Below are positions 6,680 to 14,171 of a stretch of DNA of 42,220 bases, piece by piece. The notes under the pieces were generated by a model that made no database searches, was not told the origin of the DNA, and saw nothing but the letters and a program-made list of their open reading frames with translations. Numbering within the stretch: position 1 is the stretch's first letter; every line of letters begins with the position of its first letter. Where the stretch lies: the NCBI GenBank assembly GCA_026984915.1, contig JALSRG010000070.1, positions 1-42,220 on the forward strand, given 5' to 3'. The DNA comes from Marinosulfonomonas sp. (GTDB taxonomy: Bacteria; Pseudomonadota; Alphaproteobacteria; Rhodobacterales; Rhodobacteraceae). The position numbers and the translations under genes are program-made.

Positions 6680-7753
6680 ATGAACACGGGCTATCGCGGT
6701 ATGTTCGTTACATCTTGGAGTCAAACAGAAATCGACGGGGTCTGCAATCCGGATATCCGGTTGTTGCGCGCGGGTGCTACCTGGCGCTGGTCGGGGCAGC
6801 CGCTTCGGGTGGACGGGCCGAATGAGATTCTTTTGCTGGATGGGGCGCAAGGTGAGGCAGAACTGCGAAAACGGGCTGCACGAACGGTGCGCAGGCTGAT
6901 GGGCGTTGCGAAATCCTCTCGGGAAGCAGACGACAGAATTCTTCAGGAAGAACCGGGGCTGGACAGCGGGTTCATGGTAACCGACGGGCGGAAAACCCAT
7001 ACAGTAAACCTGATCAGCGCAGAACCGGGCTCTCGGCCGCTTCTGGTTTTTCTGGATGATGCCCCCCCCAGAGAGACCGATTTGTGGGTTGTCCGCAGTG
7101 TACTTCCTGAAACCTCTTCCAGAGCTCGGGATGTATTCGGCGCGGGGGTGATCTGTTTTACGCCCGGCACGCTGATCCGCACGCCAGAGGGCGACAAACC
7201 GGTTGAGACATTGTGTGAAGGCGACAGAATTCAGACCAAGGATGACGGCGCGCAGGAAATACACTGGATCGGCAAGCGGCATATGACCGGTGCACGTTTA
7301 TATGCGATGCCCTCGTTGCGCCCGGTGCGTATCCGGGCCGGAGCGTTGGGAGAGGACGAACCGGTGGGCGATTTGCTGGTGTCGCCGCAACACCGGATGC
7401 TTATCCACGGCGGGGCAGCGCAGGCGCTGTTCAATACGCCTGAGGTACTGGTTGCTGCAAGTGACCTGTTGAATGACAACAGCATTCTGGTTGATCACAC
7501 TGTGCGAGAAGTTACCTATATCCACCTGCTTCTTGAGCGGCATCAGGTTGTCTGGGCGAACGGGGTGGAAACCGAAAGCTTTCATCCGGCCAACACGTCG
7601 ATCCAGACGATCGAAGACTCTGAACGGGCGCGGTTGTTGGAAATACTGCCGGCAATCGGGAATGATCCGCAATCCTACGGAGACTATGCGCGGCGCAACC
7701 TGTCTTCGTCCGAGGCGGAAATATTGCGTTTTGAAGGCCCACTTCGCCATTGA
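6680..7753 (+). CDS. Hint-domain (hedgehog/intein-type) protein
   Basis: The product is 357 residues. The N-terminal ~150 residues (GYRGMFVTSWSQTEIDG and following) match the region that precedes a Hint domain in Rhodobacteraceae proteins. The Hint domain starts at Cys159 in VICFTPGTLIRTPEG. It continues through GDRIQT, VSPQHRMLI, YIHLLLERHQVVWANGVETESFHP, and a C-terminal tail. Such domains can self-cleave or self-modify at the leading Cys. The biological role of this class is unknown. The start at 6680 is chosen over ATG 6662 because AGGA lies nine bases upstream, and relatives begin with a TGYRG-like sequence. The stop codon overlaps the rpsD promoter. Confidence 0.85.
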   Translation: MNTGYRGMFVTSWSQTEIDGVCNPDIRLLRAGATWRWSGQPLRVDGPNEILLLDGAQGEAELRKRAARTVRRLMGVAKSSREADDRILQEEPGLDSGFMVTDGRKTHTVNLISAEPGSRPLLVFLDDAPPRETDLWVVRSVLPETSSRARDVFGAGVICFTPGTLIRTPEGDKPVETLCEGDRIQTKDDGAQEIHWIGKRHMTGARLYAMPSLRPVRIRAGALGEDEPVGDLLVSPQHRMLIHGGAAQALFNTPEVLVAASDLLNDNSILVDHTVREVTYIHLLLERHQVVWANGVETESFHPANTSIQTIEDSERARLLEILPAIGNDPQSYGDYARRNLSSSEAEILRFEGPLRH

Positions 7754-7777
7754 CTCTGCAAGGGCGCGCTGTATAAG
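7750..7777 (+). promoter_or_regulatory. predicted rpsD promoter
   Basis: TTGACT (7750-7755), a 16-base spacer and TATAAG (7772-7777). The -35 box overlaps the stop codon of the Hint-domain gene. The predicted start near 7784 gives an rpsD leader of about 130 nt. Confidence 0.7.
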
Positions 7778-7823
7778 CCCTGCGTTCCCGGCCTGATGGG
7801 TTGGGATTTTCATTGGTGTTGGT

Positions 7824-7896
7824 GGCCCCCGCAAGGGGATGCCTGTCGCCCGGCAACGGGAGGAGGACAACGCCCTTCATATCCGCCCGCAAGGGC
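7824..7896 (+). promoter_or_regulatory. rpsD leader with three GCAA-tetraloop hairpins and an alternative pairing
   Basis: Three hairpins, each capped by GCAA (a GNRA tetraloop), follow one another. The first is CCCC-GCAA-GGGG at 7827-7838, extended by GGC/GCC. The second is CCCG-GCAA-CGGG at 7849-7860. The third is GCCC-GCAA-GGGC at 7885-7896. An unused ribosome-binding-like GGAGGAGG (7859-7866) lies between the second and third with no start codon at suitable spacing. GCCCTT (7872-7877) can pair with AAGGGC (7891-7896), which excludes the third hairpin. The true ribosome binding site AAGGAG follows within ten bases. Autoregulation by S4 is a plausible inference. Confidence 0.5.
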
Positions 7897-7914
7897 CCAG
7901 GAAGGAGATCAGCC

Positions 7915-8535
7915 GTGACCAAACGCACGTCTGCCAAATACAAGATTGACCGCCGGATGGGTGAAAACATCTGGGGTCGCCCGAAATCCCCTGTGAATCG
8001 CCGCGAGTATGGTCCGGGCCAGCACGGCCAGCGCCGCAAAGGCAAATTGTCGGATTTTGGCATTCAACTGCGCGCCAAGCAAAAGCTGAAGGGCTACTAT
8101 GGCGATGTTACCGAAAAGCAGTTTCGCCGGATTTATGCCGAAGCCGAGCGCGTCAAGGGGGACACGGGTGAAAACCTGATCGGTCTGCTCGAGCGCCGTC
8201 TTGACGCTGTTGTTTACCGCGCCAAGTTCGTGCCGACGGTTTTCGCGGCGCGCCAGTTCGTGAACCACGGCCATGTTCTGGTGAACGGCAAGCGGGTAAA
8301 CATCCCTTCCTATCGCGTAAAAGAAGGCGATGTCATCGAAGTCCGTGACCGTTCCAAGCAAATGGCAATGGTGTTGGAGGCGGCACAGCTTCCCGAGCGC
8401 GATGTACCAGAGTATATCGACGTGGATCACAGCAAGATGGTTGCGACCTTTGTGCGCACGCCCAGCCTGGGTGATGTTCCTTATCCGGTGATGATGGAAC
8501 CAAATCTTGTTGTCGAATTCTACGCCAAGAACTGA
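7915..8535 (+). CDS. rpsD: 30S ribosomal protein S4
   Basis: S4 is a primary 16S rRNA-binding protein that nucleates small-subunit assembly and, in several bacteria, represses its own operon. The 206-residue product has the N-terminal S4 domain ([30 protein letters not shown]) and the S4 RNA-binding motif from about residue 95 ([39 protein letters not shown]). The start is the GTG at 7915, with AAGGAG seven bases upstream; this gives the normal family length. A longer in-frame reading from 7801 would translate the leader. It has its own promoter and terminator. The single-gene layout is usual in alphaproteobacteria. Confidence 0.97.
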   Translation: MTKRTSAKYKIDRRMGENIWGRPKSPVNRREYGPGQHGQRRKGKLSDFGIQLRAKQKLKGYYGDVTEKQFRRIYAEAERVKGDTGENLIGLLERRLDAVVYRAKFVPTVFAARQFVNHGHVLVNGKRVNIPSYRVKEGDVIEVRDRSKQMAMVLEAAQLPERDVPEYIDVDHSKMVATFVRTPSLGDVPYPVMMEPNLVVEFYAKN

Positions 8536-8558
8536 TCCGGTATCTTGTCTGATACAGG

Positions 8559-8594
8559 GGCCGCAACGGGAAACCGCTGCGGCCTTTGGTTTTG
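8559..8594 (+). terminator. rho-independent terminator of rpsD
   Basis: GGCCGCA-CGG and CCG-TGCGGCC form a stem closed by a GAAA loop, with single-base bulges, followed by TTTGGTTTTG. Confidence 0.8.
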
Positions 8595-8602
8595 TGGCAT
8601 CC

Positions 8603-8637
8603 GGAGGACGATCGCCATGAATGACGTTGTTGCATGA
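8603..8637 (+). other. six-codon ORF behind a strong ribosome binding site
   Basis: GGAGG (8603-8607) lies nine bases before ATG 8617, which opens the reading MNDVVA and stops at TGA (8635-8637). The combination of a near-consensus ribosome binding site with such a short frame suggests the leftover 5' end of a deleted gene rather than a functional peptide. It sits just after the rpsD terminator and before the damaged Lrp gene. Confidence 0.35.
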
Positions 8638-8643
8638 TCCACG

Positions 8644-9093
8644 TTACAGCGGCAGGGGCCGGCCTTCGGCGATGGACTCCATCGCAAAATAGGAGGTGAC
8701 CGAATCCAGCTCCACCTCTTTGATAAGCCTTTGATAAACACGGTCGTAATCGGCCATGTCTTTTGCCACGACTTTCAGTTGATAGTCATAATCGCCACCA
8801 ATCCGGTGGAAATCGACGACTTCCGGAATGGTCAGGACATGACGGCGGAACCTTTCCAGCCAGTCTTTGGAATGGTGCCGTGTGCGAAGCATGACAAAAA
8901 CCACCAACCCGAGATCCAGTTTCTGCCGGTTCAGCCGGGCTGTTGTCCCTTGCAGTATTCCGGCCTCGGTCAGCGATTGCAGGCGTCGCCAACACGCATT
9001 CTGTGAAATGCCGATATGATCAGCCAGCGCCCGTTGCGAAAGCGAGGCTGCGGAACAGATGCCAAGAAGGATACCGCTGTCGTTTCACCGCAT
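8644..9093 (-). pseudogene. AsnC/Lrp-family regulator with disrupted start
   Basis: The minus strand encodes 146 in-frame residues of an AsnC/Lrp regulator. The HTH is visible as ASLSQRALADHIGISQNACWRR, followed by a linker and the ligand-binding RAM domain (GDYDYQLKVVAKDMADYDRVYQRL, ending AMESIAEGRPLPL). The expected N-terminal DxxDxxIL motif survives in part as NDSGILL. However, no ATG, GTG or TTG lies in frame before the HTH. The only upstream ATG (9093) is followed by CGG and then TGA (9085-9087). The next in-frame start, a TTG at 8907, would remove the HTH. The 5' end also overlaps an aminotransferase remnant. I read it as a recently broken gene. A rare non-ATG start or a sequence error are alternatives. 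Confidence 0.65.
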
Positions 9094-9429
9094 GAATTTG
9101 CCGGTGGCCCGTTGTCATTTGTCTTTCCCTGGGACCATGACTGCACGCAGGGTCTGGGGGCCTGGGACGAAGCCGGGACACCAAATGCAATCGGCGGCAT
9201 TCGCGCCGGCCCGTACGGACACAGGTTACCGGGAATTGATCAGATGAGGTCGGATCACTTGCGTCGTGAACCCTTGGCGGGCAACGGCATGAAAAAACCC
9301 GGTTGGGTGCGTTTGAATTTCAGCTACCTGATGAATGATGAAACAGTGGACTACATCATCAACAGCGTGAATGAGTTGTCGCATGCAACTGAAGAGTTGT
9401 GCCCGAAAGCCCAATCAGAACAGACATGA
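9058..9429 (+). pseudogene. decayed class-V aminotransferase remnant
   Basis: One open frame keeps scattered pieces of a class-V (cysteine desulfurase-like) PLP enzyme. VVSPHEFAGGP resembles the usual SPHKFxGGP PLP-lysine segment, with Lys replaced by Glu. FPWDHD and EAGTPNAIGGIRAG resemble the following core motifs. PYGHRLPGID and GWVRLNFSYLMNDETVDYII resemble the C-terminal domain. Between IRAG and PYGHR the large middle portion of the fold is missing, and another gap follows GGP. The frame was kept through both deletions. Without the catalytic Lys and the core it cannot be an active enzyme. The homology is from motif memory and needs a search. Expression is unknown. Confidence 0.6.
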
Positions 9430-9553
9430 GCATGTAACCCGCTGAGCTTGGCAGCTCTGCAACGGTTGCTTTCTGAAATGTCAGGCCACAGGATGTATCT
9501 GGCCTTGGCCGTGCACAGCCGTTAGAACACCTCTGAACAGGAGTGATACGGCG
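9430..9553 (+). other. non-coding stretch upstream of hisC
   Basis: No gene or clear promoter was found here. An AACAGGAG ribosome binding site about nine bases before the hisC ATG lies at its end. The hisC promoter must be here or within the upstream remnant, but no convincing -35/-10 pair was seen. Confidence 0.4.
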
Positions 9554-10642
9554 ATGAGTGCGAAGATCAAACCCAAGCCCGGTATTTTGGACATCGAACT
9601 TTATGAAGGCGGTGCGGCGACGCTGGAAGGGGTTAGCGATGTGGTCAAGCTTTCCTCGAATGAAAATCCTTTTGGCCCGTCCGAAAAGGCGTTGAAAACC
9701 TATCGGGATGTCTCGCATCAACTGCATCGCTATCCTTCAACCGATCACGGGGATTTGCGCGCGGCAATTGCCGAGGTTCACGGGCTGGATGCCGGGCGCA
9801 TCATATGCGGCGCCGGATCGGATGAGATCATCAGTTTCCTGTGTCAGGCCTATGCCGGGCCGGGCGATGAAGTTCTTTATACAGAGCATGGGTTTCTGAT
9901 GTACCGGATATCGGCGTTGGCTGCAGGGGCGACACCTGTTGAGGCGCCCGAGCGTGAACGCGTCACCGATGTCGATGCCCTGCTGGCGAAATGCACAAAA
10001 AATACAAAGCTGGTTTTCATCGCCAATCCGAACAATCCGACCGGTACGATGATCGGTGGAAACGAGTTGGCCCGCCTGGCCGATGGGCTGCCGCCTCAGG
10101 CGCTGCTGGTTCTGGACGGGGCTTATGCAGAGTATGTACAGGGTTACGATGGCGGGGCTGCGCTGGTTGAGGCGCGCGACAATGTCGTCATGACGCGGAC
10201 CTTTTCAAAGCTGTATGGATTGGGCGGTTTGCGGGTTGGCTGGGGTTATGGCCCGAAAGAGGTAATTGATGTGCTGAACCGCATTCGCGGGCCTTTCAAC
10301 CTGTCACAAGCCCAGCAGGACACGGCCGAAGCCGCAATCCGTGATCAGGACTATGCGAATAAATGCCGGGCGGAAAATACCCGAATGCGCGCCTGGTTGG
10401 CAGAGGCACTGGCCGAACATGGCGTTCCTTCGGATACGTCTTGCGCCAATTTCATTCTGGCCCGGTTTGCTTCCATTTCCGAGGCCGAGGCTTGTGATGC
10501 GCATTTGAAATCAAAAGGGCTGATCGTCCGGCGCGTTGGCGGCTATAAACTGCCGAACTGCCTGCGCATAACCGTCGGGGATGAGGCCTCGTGCCGTCAG
10601 GTTGCGCATGCGGTTGCGTCATTCATGGAGGGGCGGGAATGA
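9554..10642 (+). CDS. hisC: histidinol-phosphate / aromatic aminotransferase (HisC family)
   Basis: This is a fold-type I PLP aminotransferase that makes L-histidinol phosphate. HisC-type enzymes next to prephenate dehydrogenase often also, or instead, transaminate aromatic keto acids. The 362-residue product shows [10 protein letters not shown] near the N-terminus, GAGSDEII, the NPNNPTGT motif and the PLP lysine Lys219 in [16 protein letters not shown], with the C-terminal substrate Arg in LRITVG. The start follows an AACAGGAG ribosome binding site. Its stop overlaps the start of the prephenate dehydrogenase gene by four bases (ATGA), so the two are translationally coupled. The context favours a role in tyrosine/phenylalanine synthesis, perhaps alongside a second HisC elsewhere. 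Confidence 0.9.
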   Translation: MSAKIKPKPGILDIELYEGGAATLEGVSDVVKLSSNENPFGPSEKALKTYRDVSHQLHRYPSTDHGDLRAAIAEVHGLDAGRIICGAGSDEIISFLCQAYAGPGDEVLYTEHGFLMYRISALAAGATPVEAPERERVTDVDALLAKCTKNTKLVFIANPNNPTGTMIGGNELARLADGLPPQALLVLDGAYAEYVQGYDGGAALVEARDNVVMTRTFSKLYGLGGLRVGWGYGPKEVIDVLNRIRGPFNLSQAQQDTAEAAIRDQDYANKCRAENTRMRAWLAEALAEHGVPSDTSCANFILARFASISEAEACDAHLKSKGLIVRRVGGYKLPNCLRITVGDEASCRQVAHAVASFMEGRE

Positions 10643-11559
10643 GCCGGATCTACGAACGTGTTGCCCTGATCGGGCTGGGCCTGATCGCGGGGTCGATGGC
10701 CCTTGCCATGCGCCGGCGTGGGTTGGCAGGGGAAATTACCGGCTATGCCCGGTCCGAGGCCACCCGCAAGACGGCTGCGGAACTGGGGCTGGTTGATCGG
10801 GTGTGCGAGACTGCCTCGGAAGCGGTTCAGAATGCCGATCTGGTTGTGCTTTGTGTTCCCGTGGGGGCAATGGGGGCTGTGGCGGCCGGAATTGCCCCGC
10901 ACCTGAAGAAAGGTGCGACGCTTTCGGATGTCGGTTCGGTAAAGCGTGTGGTGATCAAGGCGGTTGCGCCTCATGTGCCGGACGGCGTGCATTTCATTCC
11001 GGCGCATCCTTTGGCCGGGACGGAAAAATCCGGACCTACATCCGGGTTTGCAGAGCTTTTTGACAACCGATGGTGTCTGATCGTACCCGATGGGGAAACA
11101 TCGCCGGAAGCCAAGGAAAAGCTGCGCCAGCTCTGGCTCGGGATGGGCGCGAATGTCGATGAAATGGACCCGGATCATCATGATCTCGTGTTGGCCGTGA
11201 CCAGCCATGTACCGCATCTGATTGCCTATACCATGGTTGGTGTTGCCGATGATCTGGCCCGCGTTACCAATACGGAAGTTGTCAATTTTTCGGCTACGGG
11301 CTTTCGGGACTTTACCCGGATTGCCGCGTCGGATCCGACAATGTGGCGCGATGTTTTCTTGAGCAACAAGGATGCAACACTGGAAATTCTGGGCCGGTTC
11401 ACGGAAGAGTTGTTTACCCTGCAACGCGCAATCCGCACCGGTGATGGTAATCAGCTTTACGATTATTTCACCCGAACCCGCGAAATTCGCCGTGGTATTA
11501 TCGAGGCCGGACAGGATACAGATGCAGCAAACTTTGGCCGAAATGGAGGCGCGAAGTGA
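10639..11559 (+). CDS. tyrA: prephenate/arogenate dehydrogenase
   Basis: This enzyme oxidatively decarboxylates prephenate (or arogenate) in tyrosine synthesis, using NAD(P). The 306-residue product has an N-terminal Rossmann fold with GLGLIAGS at residues 12-19. The catalytic-domain motifs SDVGSVK and [10 protein letters not shown] (active-site His) follow, and then the helical dimerisation domain ([25 protein letters not shown]). The ATG at 10639 shares four bases with the hisC stop; a longer in-frame start at 10591 would lie inside hisC. There is no ACT domain. The next gene begins at an overlapping GTG. TyrA/TyrC naming differs between genomes. The reaction family is secure and the preference between prephenate and arogenate is not. 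Confidence 0.92.
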   Translation: MSRIYERVALIGLGLIAGSMALAMRRRGLAGEITGYARSEATRKTAAELGLVDRVCETASEAVQNADLVVLCVPVGAMGAVAAGIAPHLKKGATLSDVGSVKRVVIKAVAPHVPDGVHFIPAHPLAGTEKSGPTSGFAELFDNRWCLIVPDGETSPEAKEKLRQLWLGMGANVDEMDPDHHDLVLAVTSHVPHLIAYTMVGVADDLARVTNTEVVNFSATGFRDFTRIAASDPTMWRDVFLSNKDATLEILGRFTEELFTLQRAIRTGDGNQLYDYFTRTREIRRGIIEAGQDTDAANFGRNGGAK

Positions 11560-12449
11560 CCCGTTTTTTACAATACCTTGCAGGGACTTCCGCAATAGCG
11601 GTGGTTTTTGCCTCAATGGCGATGGCGGGTGCGCCAGACATGTCGCTTCATCCGCGACCAAGACCGGTGGCATCTGTTTCGGTTGCGAACCAGGTGCAAA
11701 ATTCTGCTGTCCGGGTTTACTATAAGGCGCGCATTCGCCCGCACCCACGTCCGGTTGCGCCAGCCATTGAGCGGCCTTTGCGGGCCATGATCATTACAGA
11801 TGCACCGGGGGTTCGCCGGTCAATCCGCCCCAGAAAGCGCCCCTCGGTTTTGCGCAGAACACCCGAGATCGTGCGGGTGGTGGCCACACGCACCCAGCCT
11901 TCTGCAATCGTTACGACCGGCCGCGCGGGATCTGTCTGCGGAGATCCGAAAATCCGTGGGCAAAGGTTGTCTCCGATCCGGGGGCGCCTGGCCGGATGCC
12001 GGATTTCCAACCCGGTCAAGGTGACGTCGATTGATGGCATCACCCTGTCGCAACCGGCTATCATCGAATGCGCAACCGCCAGAGCCCTGAAGAAGTGGAT
12101 CAGGACCGGTGCGCGTCCTGCGGTTGGGCGGCTGGGGGGTGGCATACGATCCCTGCGCGTCATCGCCAGCTATTCCTGCCGGACCCGCAATAGCCAACCG
12201 GGGGCCAAACTGTCGGAGCACGCAAAGGGAAAAGCCGTGGATATCGGCGCCATCACCCTGAAGAACGGCATGACCCTGAGTGTATTGAAAGGGTGGCGAG
12301 ATCCGGTCCAGGGTAAAATTCTGCGGCGCATGCACAAATCGGCCTGCGGGACATTCGGAACGGTGCTTGGCCCGAACGCAAACCGGTTCCACCGGGACCA
12401 TTTCCATTTTGACGTGGCCCGCTATCGCAAGGGGTCTTACTGCCGCTAG
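11556..12449 (+). CDS. secreted extensin-like family protein
   Basis: The product is 297 residues. It has a signal peptide (to about AMAGAP), then a Pro/Arg-rich linker with repeated HPRPRPVA-type units (about residues 28-65), then the extensin-like C-terminal domain. That domain shows CGDPKIRG, a Cys-containing LAGCRISNPVKV, SYSCRTRNSQPGAKLSEHAKGKAVDIGA and the late HRDHFHFD. The SEHxxGxAxDIG and HxDHFHxD motifs resemble zinc-ligand patterns of LAS-type (M15-like) peptidases, so a cell-wall role is plausible. The GTG start overlaps the preceding stop (GTGA), coupling it to the tyrosine gene. The biochemical role is not established. Confidence 0.85.
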   Translation: MTRFLQYLAGTSAIAVVFASMAMAGAPDMSLHPRPRPVASVSVANQVQNSAVRVYYKARIRPHPRPVAPAIERPLRAMIITDAPGVRRSIRPRKRPSVLRRTPEIVRVVATRTQPSAIVTTGRAGSVCGDPKIRGQRLSPIRGRLAGCRISNPVKVTSIDGITLSQPAIIECATARALKKWIRTGARPAVGRLGGGIRSLRVIASYSCRTRNSQPGAKLSEHAKGKAVDIGAITLKNGMTLSVLKGWRDPVQGKILRRMHKSACGTFGTVLGPNANRFHRDHFHFDVARYRKGSYCR

Positions 12450-12458
12450 GTCTACGCC

Positions 12459-13460
12459 CTAGCGAAGTCTGATTTGCGGGGCCGGGCCGAGCGGTACCGG
12501 ACCTAACCAGACCTGATGGTCACCAAACCCCAATGGTGCATCAATGGTGTTTGGATTGCCGGAAAATGCGGCCACAATGGCAAGCCCCTGCTCGATTTTG
12601 GGGGCTGCATCAGGTGGCACCCATCCCGACGCCACTCCGATTTGCAGCATCTCGCGCCAGTTCTTTGCTTTCAGGGTGATCTTGCCGGTTGGCCAGCCCT
12701 CTTTGTCGACCGTTAGTTTTCCGGCCGCCCAGATATCCAGATCGCCCCATTTGGCCTTTAGAATCGTGAGTTTCAGATTGGTAATCTGCGGCCGCCGGCG
12801 TTCTATTGCCTTTCTGTCCCAGGGGGCGTCAAACCCGATGATGGTTTTGATGGACAGGGTTTCAAACGCGTCGGGCAGGATGTTGGCCGGATCGGTGATA
12901 TTGAAGAGCGTCAGTGCCGGCGAAACATCCATCGCATCCAGATTGATCGCATATGAGAGCGGATTGCTGTCATCGCGGTCGATGGTAAACGATCCCTGTC
13001 CAAGATGAACCTTCCAGTTGTTGTCCGAAACAATGTCAATCTTATCAAGGGTGATATCCGCCTTGGTCAGGGGCAAGGACGTATCAGCCCCAAAACCCAC
13101 AAGCCCCTGCATGGTGCTGCTGGTTATGGTCAGATCCTTGTAGGGTGATGCAAGGGTTTGCTGGTGGGGCCAAATGGCCGTTATGTGAGTCGGGCGATAA
13201 CTCGGGGCTATGATGCGAAATTCCGGGGCGCTCCAGGCGACGCCGGTTCGGGGGTCGGCCAGTTCCAGGTCTTTCAGGGTTGTCTCAAAGCGTGTCGGGA
13301 ACCCGCTTGTGGAAAGATCAGAATATTCAGCGACCCAACCATCTTCCTGACGGGCAAGTATCCAGTTCCCCAGACCGATATCCAGGCCTGCAGCAACGAC
13401 AAACCAGTAGCCGCTGAACAATGTCGCCAGAACAATGATCAAATACAAAAGACGGCGCAT
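12459..13460 (-). CDS. DUF2125 membrane-anchored protein
   Basis: The product is 333 residues with one N-terminal membrane segment (LLYLIIVLATLFSGYWFVVAAG). A long, beta-rich, presumably periplasmic domain follows. Features matching DUF2125 include GWVAEYSDLSTSGFPTRF, the ADPRTGVAWSAPEFRI region and repeated short beta-strand patterns (KADITLDKIDIVSD, LSYAINLDAMDVSP). The family is common in alphaproteobacteria and is of unknown function; its shape recalls AsmA/LptC-like envelope proteins, which is only an impression. It is convergent with the extensin-like gene (nine bases apart) and divergent from the ChaC-type gene. Confidence 0.85.
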   Translation of the reverse strand: MRRLLYLIIVLATLFSGYWFVVAAGLDIGLGNWILARQEDGWVAEYSDLSTSGFPTRFETTLKDLELADPRTGVAWSAPEFRIIAPSYRPTHITAIWPHQQTLASPYKDLTITSSTMQGLVGFGADTSLPLTKADITLDKIDIVSDNNWKVHLGQGSFTIDRDDSNPLSYAINLDAMDVSPALTLFNITDPANILPDAFETLSIKTIIGFDAPWDRKAIERRRPQITNLKLTILKAKWGDLDIWAAGKLTVDKEGWPTGKITLKAKNWREMLQIGVASGWVPPDAAPKIEQGLAIVAAFSGNPNTIDAPLGFGDHQVWLGPVPLGPAPQIRLR

Positions 13461-13527
13461 ATGGCTGACCTCTTTAATCTGCTGTTTATCTGGTGTTTAC
13501 AGGGCTGGCAGAAAAAGGACCAGTCGG

Positions 13528-14094
13528 ATGGCAAACACGCCCCTTTGGGTATTTGGATATGGATCACTGATGTGGGAACCGGGGTTTGACTATGTGGAAA
13601 AACATGTTGTCAGACTATGGGGGTATCACCGCAGTTTTTGCATGTGGTCCTATCATTATCGGGGAACCCGGGAGGCGCCGGGGCTGGTTCTGGCGCTGGA
13701 TGAACACGAGGACGCATTTTGCGATGGCGTGGCCTATTGCATAGCGCCCGAAAAGGCCGGGGACACTCTTGCCTATCTGAGGGAACGGGAGCTGATTTCC
13801 CATGCATATGTCGAGGCGATTGTGCCGCTCACTTTGCCGGACGGAAAAGAGATAGAGGCGGTGACATATGTCATCAACAAATCCCATGAACAATACTGCC
13901 GTGAAACCCGTTTGGAAAAACAGGCTGCGATTATTGCCGGGGCCCGTGGCGGGCGCGGGCCGAATGCGACCTATCTGGCCAATACAGTGCGCCATTTGCA
14001 AGACCTGGGCCTTCAGGATCGGGATCTGGATTGGCTTGCCAATCGGGTGAATGAAATTGCAGGGAGGAGCGATGAAAACCGCAGCAGAAGGTGA
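13528..14094 (+). CDS. ChaC-type gamma-glutamylcyclotransferase
   Basis: ChaC enzymes cleave gamma-glutamyl peptides, chiefly glutathione, to 5-oxoproline. The 188-residue product has the substrate loop FGYGSLMW at residues 9-16, followed by RLWGYHRSFCMWS, GLVLALDEHEDAFCDGVAYCI and YLRERELISHAYVEAIVPL, which contains the expected catalytic Glu region, then the C-terminal NATYLANTVRHL. The start at 13528 has AAGGA nine bases upstream; a 31-residue extension from 13435 would overlap the DUF2125 gene and lacks family similarity. It reads into the ExbB-like gene 77 bases later and may share a transcript with it. Confidence 0.92.
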   Translation: MANTPLWVFGYGSLMWEPGFDYVEKHVVRLWGYHRSFCMWSYHYRGTREAPGLVLALDEHEDAFCDGVAYCIAPEKAGDTLAYLRERELISHAYVEAIVPLTLPDGKEIEAVTYVINKSHEQYCRETRLEKQAAIIAGARGGRGPNATYLANTVRHLQDLGLQDRDLDWLANRVNEIAGRSDENRSRR

Positions 14095-14171
14095 GGCAGA
14101 AAGCCTGTTGGCTTGGCACCAGCAACAGACTATCGTATCTTCAACGAAAATTTAGGTCAGGAAACGTCCAG

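Noticed and set aside
7801-7914. N-terminal extension of S4 from position 7801
   Set aside because: The added residues do not resemble S4, and the segment is the structured leader. GTG 7915 has a strong ribosome binding site and gives 206 residues.
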